Source: Zizania palustris (Eukaryota > Streptophyta > Magnoliopsida > Poales > Poaceae). From it: a stretch of 64,000 nt of DNA. The stretch spans positions 50,907,742 to 50,971,741 of the forward strand of contig JAAALK010000288.1 of assembly GCA_019279435.1 (NCBI GenBank), read 5' to 3'. The notes below the pieces were generated by a model that worked only from the letters and a program-made list of their open reading frames with translations, was not told the DNA's origin and ran no database searches. A program made the position numbers and the translations under genes. Positions 54,703 through 64,000 of this stretch are shown piece by piece (the stretch's first letter is position 1; every line of letters starts with the position of its first letter).

Positions 54703-56519
54703 AGTACAATTTTTGGGGGTTCGGAGCCCCTCTGTCATTTAAAGATTTTTTGTAATCTTATGCAATGTCTTCGACTTTTTGTACTTAGAACAATGGTAAC
54801 TTAGTACCTTTGTTTTACGAAAGAAATCAATTGAGATAACTTTCAGGACACTTTAGTGTCTTAAGAAATTTGTCACTTTGGACTATGTTAACAGACATTC
54901 GAAGCTCATGGCTCAAATGTTGTTTTGGTTTAGCCACCTTCGGCTTGTTTTTGCGATCTCTGACGAACCAATGGTTCGGAGTTTGCAATGGTCTCTTTGG
55001 ACTCTTTTTACGGATGTCTACCAGCCAATGGCTTGGACTCCGTATAATTTAGCCACCTTCGGCTGTTTTTGCAGAAGTCTACCAGCCAATGGCTTGGACT
55101 TCGCAGATTTTGGCCACCTTCGGCTCTTTTTACGGAAGTCTGCAAGCTGCAGCTTGGACTCCATAGATTTTGGCCACCTTCGGCTCTTTTTACGGAAGTC
55201 TACCAGCCAATGGCTTGGACTCCGTAGAATGTGGTTTTGGGCTCTTTTACGGATGCCTACAAGCCGTTGGCCTGGGCTCCGGATTATGTCAGCCACCACG
55301 TCGGAGGCTTCGAACTTTATGGGTTCGAAGTCCGAAAATACAACCCAGCTTAATGACACTTCCCTCTCGGTCGACCCCGCGGTTCCAGTGCGTCCACTCG
55401 GAAGCTGGAAGTCTATGAGGGGAAGGCAACTATCAGGGTCATATGCTTTATTAATTTAGAGGTGATTACAAGCGAATTACAAGGAGCCCTTATGCGAAGT
55501 ATCGCTTTAGGTGCTCCGCATGCCAAGTATGTGCTAACTCTTCACCTTCTAAATTAGCTAATTTAAATGAACCAGGGCGCCCTGAGCGGACAATTAGATA
55601 TGGACCTTCCCATTTATTGCCTAACTTCCCTGGTGCTATAATGCTTCGTAGAACAAGATGACCCGGCCTTAACTCACTGAGCTTAACCTTCGGGTCATAC
55701 CAAGTCTTCGTCTGCTGATGATACTTTGATAAATTATCTACAGCCCGAAGTCTTGTTTCTTCTGACAAATCTAACGAAGCTTGTCTTTCTTCTTCAATGT
55801 CCAGTTCGGTGCTGCGAAATGATCCCCCTTTGAGCTCCGTTGGAGTCATAGCTTCATCTCCGAATAGTAGTCTGAACGGAGTAAAACCTGTGGACCTTGT
55901 TTGCGTAGTCCGAATGGACCACAGAATCTTCGGAAGCTCTTCGGTCCACAGTCCCTTTGATAATCCTACTATTCTTCGATTTAGCCCTGATAAAATATTT
56001 CCATTGGCTCGCTCTACGGCTCCATTCGACTGAGGATGTCTCACTGCAGCAAAACATAGTTGAATGCCTAGGTCTTCGCAAAACTTCCTGAAGGGTTCTG
56101 CGTCGAACTGTGTTCCATTATCAACTGTGAGATATCTAGGCACTCCGAACCGGCAAATAATGTTCTTCCAGAAGAATTTCTGTACATTGTTCGAAGTGAT
56201 AGCTGTTAAGGGCTCTGCTTCTACCCACTTAGAAAAATATTCAATAGCTACCACTGCGAACTTCAGATTTCCCTTTGCTAACGGAAAGGGACCAATTAGA
56301 TCCATACCCCATCTGGCCATGGGCCATACCGGAGCAATGACTTGAAGAGCTGTTGGTGGGCGATGACTTCGTCGACCCATCCACTGGCATCCGTGACAAG
56401 TGCGGACCAAGCTCTCCGCATCAGCTGTTATTGTGGGCCAATACAGCCCCTGGCGAAGTGTTTTTCCTGCCAGAGCTCTAGGGGCTAAATGGCTTCCACA
56501 AAGGCCTTCGTGAATTTCT
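54703..56519. repeat. Right copy of the 1.8-kb duplication
   Basis: See 51885-53702. This copy is continuous with the rest of G pol and should be taken as the true one on that side. Confidence 0.92.
55447..55452 (-). terminator. Poly(A) signal after G pol
   Basis: AATAAA on the minus strand, 38 nt past the pol stop. It also appears at 52630-52635 in the duplicated copy. Confidence 0.55.
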
Positions 56520-59500
56520 CGAAGAATTTCTTGGCCTTCGGCTTGAGATATACATCGGAGTAGAGGGGAACATACTCCGGCCTTGTATAATATACCGTTG
56601 ATTAACTGATAGTTTCTTGCTCTGAGCTTTAATCTTGACAACTGGGGCTCTTCGGGCAAATTTGTTCCTCCTTGCAAGAGTTCTATGATCGAATCTTTCC
56701 AATCTGCACTAGGAATGCAAAGAATCTCCACAGAGGCAATTTGTGGCACCGAAGGTATATTGAGCTCCTCATAGAAAGCTTCTTCAGGCACATCCACAGC
56801 TCCGGCTGCAGCCTTCGCTAAAATGTCCGCTTGCACGTTTTCAGCTCTTGGTATACTCCGAATGGAAATACCCTTGAAGTGTGCTTCGATTTTGCGGATT
56901 TCTTCCAAATACTTTGCAAGCTGTGGATGTCGAACCTGAAAACTTTTGTCTACGTGCCCTGCTACTATCTGAGAATCTGTCTTTATAATTATTCTTGTAG
57001 CCCCTAGAGCACGTGCTTTCCGGAGTCCCAACAAAATCCCTTCGTACTCCGCTATATTATTGGTAGACTTAAAGTTGAGTCTTGCGGAATACATTGCTCT
57101 TTGCCCAGACGGTGAAATCAACACTGCCCCAATGCCTGCTCCGGATGCTTGGAAAGCCCCATCGGAGTAAACAGTCCAAACTCCGTCATTTGATTTCTCT
57201 GGAGTCAAATTCGTAGGTGGAGTCCACTCTGCTACGAAGTCTGCTAGGACTTGGGATTTGATAGCTGTCCTTGCCAGGAAAGATATGCCGAAGGGTGCTA
57301 GCTCTACTGCCCACTTTCCAATCCTTCCAGTGGAATCTTTGCTTCGGAGCATATCTCCTAAGGGATACGAAGTTGGTACAATTACATTGTGAGCTAAAAA
57401 TAATGTCTTAGCTTTCTCGAAGCCATTATCAGAGCATAAACGAACTTCTCAAGTTCGGAGTATCTTGTCTTCGCTCCTGATAATGCTTCGGATACAAAAT
57501 AGACAGGATTTTGCACCAACTTCCCATTGAAATCCACTTCTCTGACAAGGACTGCGCTGACAGCTGAACCTGTAGCTGCAAGATACAGGAGTAGGGTTTC
57601 GTCCGCAATAGGCACCGTGAGTGTAGCAAGATTGCTGAGATAATCTTTAATATCTTCGAAGCTTTTCTGACACTCCGGTGTCCATGCAAAATCTTCGGAC
57701 CCTTTCAAAGCTTTAAATATTGGCAAGCTCCTCTCCGCAGACCTTGATAAAAACCTGCTAAGTGCGGCCAGACGTCCAGTCAGCTTTTGCACTTGCTTTA
57801 AATTCTCCGGAGGAGCCATCTTCTGCAGCGCAGTTATTTGAGTAGGGCTAGCTTCAATTCCCCTGCTTGAAACTAAATACCCTAACAACTTTCCAGCCTT
57901 AGCTCTGAATATACATTTTTCGGGGTTAAGATGGATCCTACATGCCCGAAGGCTATTGAATGTTTCTGCTAAGTCTAGGCTATGTTGGTGCTTTAAAGCA
58001 CTCTTTATTACAATATCATCCATATAGGCCTCCACATTGCGACCTAGTTGATGACCTAGAGCCTTAGCAACTAATCTTGAAAAAGTAGCCCCGGCATTTC
58101 TTAGGCCGAAGGGCATTCTTACATAGCAGAAGACTCCCGAAGGAGTTACAAAGCTTGTCTTGATTTCATCTTCGCGCTTCAACCATATTTGATGATAACC
58201 AGAATACGCGTCAAGGAAGCTTAATAACTCCGAACCTGCAGTGGAGTCAACTAGTTGATCAATTCGGGGCATGGGGTAGGGGTCACGTGGGCACGCTTTA
58301 TTCAGAGATGTGAAATCAATGCACATGCGCTACTTCCCGGAAGACTTCTTCCTGACGAAGACTGGGTTGGCTAACCATTCTGTGTGAGCCACTTTTCTGA
58401 TAATCCCAGCCTTCGACAGTTTTTTAACTTCGTCCTTAGCTAGAGCAGCTCTCTCTGCGGACATCTTCCGGAGTCCTTGTCGAACAGGCCGGGCCTTCGG
58501 GTTTACAAGTAAACTGTGCTCAATGATATCCCGATCGACTCCGGTGATATCTTCGTCAGACCAAGCGAAGACATCCAAATTTTCTTCCACGACCTTTTCC
58601 AAGGAGGTTGCAACTTCAGGAGGTAAATCTTTACCAAATTGAAAAGTGTATTCTTTACCATCTTTAACAATGATCTTCGTTGCAATCTCTCATTCGGGAC
58701 TTGGTCTCGGAAAAGACTTCTTCGAAGCTTCGGAGGAGGCTGAAAAAATTTCTTCATTATCCTGCACACTGTTTACTTGCCTCGGATCAAGAGGGGGACC
58801 GTGACCATATTCTGCCCTCCGAGCAATGGCTTGATCTCCGAAGATTGTTAAGACTCCTGCTTGAGTGGGCATCTTCATGCACAAGTAGTTGTGATGCGCC
58901 ACAGCTCCGAACTGATTCAACATGCCCCGTCCGAAGATGACATTATAAGCATATGGGGCATCTACCACATCAAAGATAACTTCTTCAGTTCGAGCTAATA
59001 AACCTTCTCCGAAGGTAACTTCCAGGCCTATCTGGCCAAGTGCATCAAGCGGAGGTCCTGCGAAGCCTTGCAGAGGACGAGCCGCTGGGAGGAGATGCTT
59101 CCTGGAAATGCATAACTGATCGAAGGCTTGCACAAAAATGATATCTGCCGAACTACCTCCGTCAATTAGCACCCTTCGGACTTCAGTCCCTGCAATATCA
59201 GCAGTGATAACCAATGGATCTGCATGCGGGAACTTAATACCAGCTGCATCCTCCGCAGAGAAAGATATCGGAACATGAGACCACTCCGGCATTGCAGCTG
59301 CAGATGACGAAGTCCCAATATGACCTACTTCCCGAACGTACTCTCTTCGCTGTCTCTTGGACATGCTTCCGAGGGTACCTCCTCCGGAGATAGGGAGAAC
59401 TACTCTTTTTCCTCTATCTTGCCCTTCCTCTTGCTTCGGAGGTGGCATAACATTGGCCACCGGAGGGTGCCTTGCAGCATCAAAATTTTCTATCCGCGCC

Positions 59501-60882
59501 ACAGCCTGGACCGGGTCTGGGCGCGTTGCTGCTGGACTTCGGTCGGTACTGCCTCGACCCGAAGTTCTCTCCAAGTACTCTCCCCTTAGGGTAAGGATAG
59601 CCTTGCAAGTGTCAGTTGCATGGCTTCGATTTTCTCCATGAATACAGCAAAAAAGGGTCTGGCCTTTGCCAGCCGTTTTCCCTGGTGGCCTCCAGCCGCT
59701 GGCCTTGTTCCCCGTACACTGTGGAGCTCTTGGTGCAAACTTCGGAGGGGGTGCAATATTCAAGACTTCAGAGCGAGGGTGCTTTTGCCCTCTTCTCCGA
59801 TCATGTTGCACTTCGAAGACTGGTTCCTGCGGCTGTGCCGAAGTCTTCACTTCTGCTTTGACTTCTTACAATACAGTCGAAGTAGCAGCAGTCCTCCGAA
59901 GCCAACCCTCTTCTGACCTCGCATACTCCTCGAAGTATGACATCAACTGCGAAACTGAGGAGATGCTCTTCCGATGCAGTTTATCCAGAAGGCCTTGATG
60001 ACTGACGCCTTCCCGAGCCGCATCAACCACTGAGGATGTGGACAGCCCCCGAATTTGCGACTTCGTATGAGCGAAGCGCTTGAAGTACTGCCTCAATGTT
60101 TCTCCGGGGAGCTGTTTCACTTGGAAAAGGCTTCCTGTTGACATAGGAGGCACGAAGGTGCCCTGAAAGTTACTTATAAATTTCCTCTTCAACTGCGACC
60201 ACGAATTGATTGATCCTGGTTTTAAAGACCAGAACCATCTCAACGCCACTCCTTGAAGAGCTAACGGGAAGCACTTCGCCATAGTGTCTCTGACTCCGCC
60301 GCTAGCCTCAATCGCTAGGGCATAAGAACGCGCGAACTCTCCGGGATCTTCATCTCCGGCATACTTGCAGAGCTTCGAAGTTTTAAACTTTGGATCAAAG
60401 CGAACCTTCTGCAGCTCAGGATGCAACGGAGATTCATTGTCGTAAGAGGCGTTCTCCGGGGCTTCGGGATAATCAAAATCGTCGTCTTCGGGCACTTCTG
60501 GGATAGTTGGGATGGCTTGAGAGCGAAGCCTGTCCGCAGCTTCTTGTCGCCATCTTGCTACCTCAGCTTGAAGGTTGGCCATTTGAGTGGCCATGTCTCC
60601 AAGGCTATCTTCATCTCCTCCGGAAGGACCTTCCGGGTCTTGAGAACTGATAGGATCAGTTCGAATCGGAATGGAGGGTGGAGAAGGGACTCCGGGCGGT
60701 CGGAGTATGGAAGGGGTTGGCGGAGAGGTTTCGTATCCTCGAGGGATAGAAGCCCCTTCCGGAGTTTGAGGTGGAGGGAGAGTCGAAGACCCTCCGACTT
60801 CAACTGTGTCGAAGGGTATCTCTCCGGAGATCCGAGAGGACCTCTGAGTGGGATTGCGAGGTGCGCTCCGCTTAGGAGGCAT
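55490..60882 (-). pseudogene. gag-pol: Gag-pol polyprotein of G, near-intact with four lesions
   Basis: One frame of about 1800 codons from MPPKRSAPR at 60882. Order: gag core (VALRWFWSLKPG, FQGTFVPPMS), knuckle-like CCIHGENRSHATDTC, protease (LIDGGSSADIIF), RT (CIDFTSLNKACPRDPYPMP, catalytic YMDD at 58015-58026), gypsy RNase H (YFVSEALSGAKTRY), archaeal-type RNase H (YSDGAFQASG, TNNIAEYEG, HFKGISIRSIPRAEN), integrase (HEGLCGSH, CHGCQW, MDLIGPFP, TVDNGTQFDAEPF, HPQSNGAVERANG) and GPY; no chromodomain. The double RNase H marks the Tat lineage. Nonsense codons at 59866-59868 (Gln expected), 58690-58692 (Gly) and 58330-58332 (Trp), plus one missing A near 57400. Plus-strand ORFs inside are shadows. 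Confidence 0.93.
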
Positions 60883-60924
60883 GATGTAAGAAGTTGGTAG
60901 AGAACGAAGTTTTTCGGACTAGGT

Positions 60925-60942
60925 TCCCCACGGACGGCGCCA
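60925..60942 (-). other. Primer binding site of G
   Basis: TGGCGCCGTCCGTGGGGA on the minus strand, 2 nt from the LTR. Nine bases match tRNA-Asp, the remainder only partly. Confidence 0.7.
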
Positions 60943-60944
60943 AC

Positions 60945-61439
60945 TGTTGGCGTAAAAGATTACGCTAACAGGTTTCTGTAGAAAAGAAACTAACAAACGA
61001 AGTGTTTGTGAAGCAAACTGTTCTAAGCCTCCGAAAGGATAATAACTTAGAATAGTTCGAAAGTGTGTATTGAATAACTTGTATTCGGTCCCTATTACAG
61101 GGTGAATTGGGGGGTATTTATAGGCCCAAACATTAAGGAAAAGACCTATTTACCCCTCTATTACAACCGACATAGTGGAAACTATTCGGTTCCCTTAATA
61201 GGGCTAAAATGGTAAAAGACTAATCTAATGAGAAAAAAGATAAGTCTTCCATATTAGCTGGCAGAAAAGATCTTGAAGGGCTTTAGTTCGAAGATATACT
61301 CCGAACCGATGCCTATCTTCGTGCTTCGAACCAGGTTCCGAGCATCTTCGAAGATGGTCTTCTGGGAACCTTCGAACTAGCTGACTGCCTTTATGTTGCT
61401 TCGGCAATAACCCCGAAGATGAGATATTTTCCCCCAACA
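60945..61439 (-). repeat. 5' LTR of G (495 bp)
   Basis: Starts TGTTGGCGTAAAAG; promoter box TATTTATA (plus) at 61115-61122. It is followed by CCTAC (61440-61444), the duplicated target. Confidence 0.94.
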
Positions 61440-64000
61440 CCTACTATTCTTCGATTTAGCCCTGATAGAATATTTCCATTGGCTCTTTCTACAGCTCCAT
61501 TAGATTGAGGATGCCTCACTGCAGCAAAACATAACTAGATGCCTAGATCTTCGCAGAACTTTCTGAAAGGTTCTGCATCGAACTGTGTTCCATTATCAAC
61601 TGTGAGTTGTCTAGGCACTCCGAACCGGCAAATGATACTTTTCCAAAAGAATTTCTGTACATTGTTCGAAGTGATAGCTGTTAAGGGTTCTGCTTCTACC
61701 ACTGCGAACTTTAAATTTCCCTTAGCTACTGGAAAGGGGCCAATTAAATCCATACCCCATCTGGCCATGGGCCATACTGGAGCAATGACTTGAAGAGCTG
61801 TTGGTGGGCGATGACTTCGTCGACCCATCCACTGACAGCCTTGGCATGTGCGAACCAAGCTCTCCGCACCAGCTGTTATTGTAGGCCAATAAAGCCCCTG
61901 GCGAAGTGTTTTTCCTGCCAAAGCTCGAGGGGCCAAATGGCTACCGCAAAGTCCTTCATGGATTTCTCGAAGTATTTCTTGACCTTCGGCTTGAGATATA
62001 CATCGGAGTAGAGGGGAACATACTCCGGCCTTGTATAAAATACCGTTGATTACTTGATAATTTCTGGCTCTTAGTTTCAATCTTGAAAGATGTGGCTCTT
62101 CAGGCGAATTTATCCCTCCTTGTAAAAATTCCATTATTGAATTTCTCCAATCTGTACTTGGAATGCAAAGTATCTCTGCTGAAGGAATTTGTGGTACAGA
62201 AGGTGTACTGAGCTCCTCATAAAAATCTTCTTCTGGTACATCCATAGCTCCGGCAGCAGCTTTTGCTAAAATGCCTGCTTGCATGTTTTCTGCTCTTGGT
62301 ATACTCCGAATGGAAATACCCTTGAATTGTGCTTCAATCTTGCGGATTTCTTCTAAGTACTTTGCAAGTTGTGGATGCCGAACTTGAAAACTTTTATCTA
62401 CGTGCCCTGCTACTATTTGAGAATCTGTTTTTATAACAACTTTTGTAGCCCCTAGAGCACGTGCTTTTCGGAGTCCCAGTAAAATCCCTTCATACTCCGC
62501 TATATTATTGGTAGACTTAAAGTTGAGTCTTGCGGAGTACATTGCTCTTTGCCCTGAAGGCGAAATTAAAACTGCTCCAACACCTACTCCGGATGCTTGG
62601 AAAGCCCCATCGGAATAAACAGTCCAGATTCCTTCGCTTGACTTCTCCGAAGTCCATGTTGCAGGTGGAGTCCATTCTGCTACGAAGTCTGCCAAGACTT
62701 GCGATTTAATTGCTGTCCTTGCCAAAAAGGATATGCCGAAGGGTGCTAGCTCAACGGCCCACTTTCCAATTCTTCCAGTGGAATCTTTACTTCTGAGCAT
62801 ATCTCCCAAAGGATACGAAGTTGGTACAATGACATTATGAGCCAAAAAATAATGCCTTAGCTTTCTCGAAGCCATTATCAAAGCATAAACGAACTTCTCA
62901 AGCTCGGAATATCTTGTTTTTGCTCCTGATAATGCTTCGGATACAAAGTAAACTGGATTTTGTACCAACTTTCCACTGCAATCCAATTCTCTAACAAGGG
63001 ATGCGCTGACAGCAGAGCCTGTAGCTGCAAGGTATAGAAGTAAGGTTTCGTCCGCAGTAGGCACCGTGAGTGTAGCAAGATTGCTGAGATACTCTTTAAT
63101 ATCTTCGAATCTTTTCTGACACTCCGGTGTCCATGCAAAATCTTTGGACCCTTTCAATGCTTTAAATATGGGCAAGCTTCTCTCCGCAGACCTTGCCAAA
63201 AACCTGCTAAGTGCTGCTAGACGACCAGTCAGCTTTTGCACTTGCTTCAAATTTTCCGGAGGAGCCATCTTCTGTAGCGCAGTTATTTGAGTAGGGCTAG
63301 CTTCAATCCCTCTGCTTGAAACTAAATACCCTAACAACTTTCCAGCCTTAGCTCCGAAAATACATTTCTCGGGGTTAAGACGGATCCCACATGCCCGAAG
63401 GCTATTAAAAGTTTCTGCTAAGTCTAGGCTATGTTGGTGCTGTGAAGCACTCTTTATTACAATATCATCCATGTAGGCCTCCACATTGCGACCTAATTGA
63501 TGACCTAGAGCCTTAGCAACTAACCTCGAAAAAGTAGCCCCGGCATTTCTCAAACCAAAGGGCATTCTTACATAACAAAAGACTCCCGATGGAGTTACGA
63601 AGCTTGTCTTGATCTCATCTTCGCGTTTCAACCATATTTGATGATAACCGGAATACGCATCAAGGAAGCTTAATAACTCCAAACCTACAGTGGAGTTGAC
63701 CAGTTGATCAATTCGGGGCATGGGGTAGGGGTCACGAGGGCATGCTTTATTCAAAGATGTGAAATCAATGCACATGCGCCACTTCCTAGAGGATTTCTTC
63801 TTGACGAAGACTGGATTGGCTAACCATTCTGTGTGAGCCACTTCTCTGATAATCCCAGCCTTCAACAATTTTTCAACTTCGTCTTTGGCAAGAGCAGCTC
63901 TTTCTGCGGATATTTTTCGGAGTCCTTGCCTAACAGGCTGGGCCTTCGGGTTTACAAGTAAACTATGCTCGATAATATCCCGACTGACTCCGGTGATATC
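61440..64000 (-). pseudogene. pol: B pol: RT, two RNase H, integrase N-terminal part
   Basis: Open from the window edge (protease-RT linker ITGVSRDIIEH) for about 820 codons to a TAG at 61533-61535 (Gln expected after CEDLGI). RT carries RMCIDFTSLNKACP and YMDD (63464-63475), followed by the gypsy-type and archaeal-type RNase H and the integrase HHCC and first two Asp regions. In integrase nine codons (AIEYFSKWV in relatives) are missing in frame after GNLKFAVV. The reading continues past the stop to the G insertion at 61444 and resumes at 47120. Confidence 0.92.

Larger units (their letters stand above)
47121..61439 (-). mobile_element. Tat-type retrotransposon G, young, nested in B integrase
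   Basis: Both LTRs (495 bp) differ at only two positions by eye, and the TSD CCTAC is perfect (47116-47120, 61440-61444). The apparent length of 14.3 kb includes a 1000-N gap and a duplicated 1.8 kb; the real element is probably about 11.5 kb, like A. Order from the right: LTR, primer site, gag-pol, poly(A) signal, spacer repeats, antisense gene (plus strand), polypurine tract, LTR. Confidence 0.94.
41306..64000 (-). mobile_element. Tat-type retrotransposon B, runs off the window, interrupted by G
   Basis: Minus-strand element with its 3' LTR at 41306-41800, antisense gene, spacer, pol end, then G (47121-61439), then the rest of pol to the window edge. Gag and the 5' LTR lie beyond 64000. 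Left flank (possible TSD) ATACC at 41301-41305. Confidence 0.92.

Noticed and set aside
53668..54742. ORFs made almost entirely of X
   Set aside because: They are the N gap translated.

Overview
This is repeat-only plant nuclear DNA. I found no host gene, tRNA or rRNA in 64 kb. The window is a stack of nested LTR retrotransposons plus one broken hAT DNA transposon. A monocot, probably a large-genome commelinid such as a grass, is the best guess: it rests on long chromovirus LTRs, Tat-lineage Ty3/gypsy elements carrying an antisense gene, and one very GC-rich family. It is inference, not proof. Two runs of N (100 and 1000 bases) mark assembly gaps.

Layout. 1-3147: copy E1 (plus strand, 3' end only) inserted in the integrase of same-family copy E0. 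3248-25952: element D, a Tekay-type chromovirus (integrase, chromodomain and a 3' LTR of about 3.3 kb). D's LTR is split by Tat-type element A (7924-25800, minus, TSD ATTAT). A's integrase is in turn split by C (13810-20374, minus, TSD AGCCC), a compact GC-rich relative without RT, RNase H or integrase. 25953-31430: an unclassified repeat, then a decayed Ty1/copia fragment with a long LTR. 31435-35700: the 3' part of F, a diverged relative of A and C. 35701-38835: part of another chromovirus-like LTR element (J). 38836-41305: a hAT element whose transposase is cut by B (41306 to the window end, minus). B's integrase is cut by G (47121-61439, minus, TSD CCTAC), the youngest element, whose two LTRs differ at only 2 of 495 positions by eye.

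How the main family works. Elements A, B, E and G share LTRs of about 495 bp (TGTTGG...CCAACA), a tRNA-Asp-like primer site and one gag-protease-RT-RNase H-second RNase H-integrase frame (Tat lineage). Between pol and the 3' LTR lies a gene on the opposite strand with its own TATA box, five exons and four short introns. Its N-terminal domain resembles Pfam Transposase_28 and is followed by an acidic linker and a coiled coil. C and F share it with the same intron positions and, where checked, the same phases. Pol and the antisense gene converge on a spacer with roughly 60-bp palindromic repeats, and an AATAAA lies 38-39 nt past the pol stop in every copy where both survive.

Most notable: (1) three of three same-family insertions lie in the same orientation within about 150 bp of the integrase coding region, two of them 18 bp apart; (2) the antisense gene is conserved in exon structure and promoter across very different families; (3) a 1.8-kb perfect repeat flanks the 1000-N gap and is probably an assembly artefact. 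Antisense extra ORFs are known in Tat elements such as Grande and RIRE2, so the gene class is not new; the splicing, promoter and hotspot observations deserve checking.
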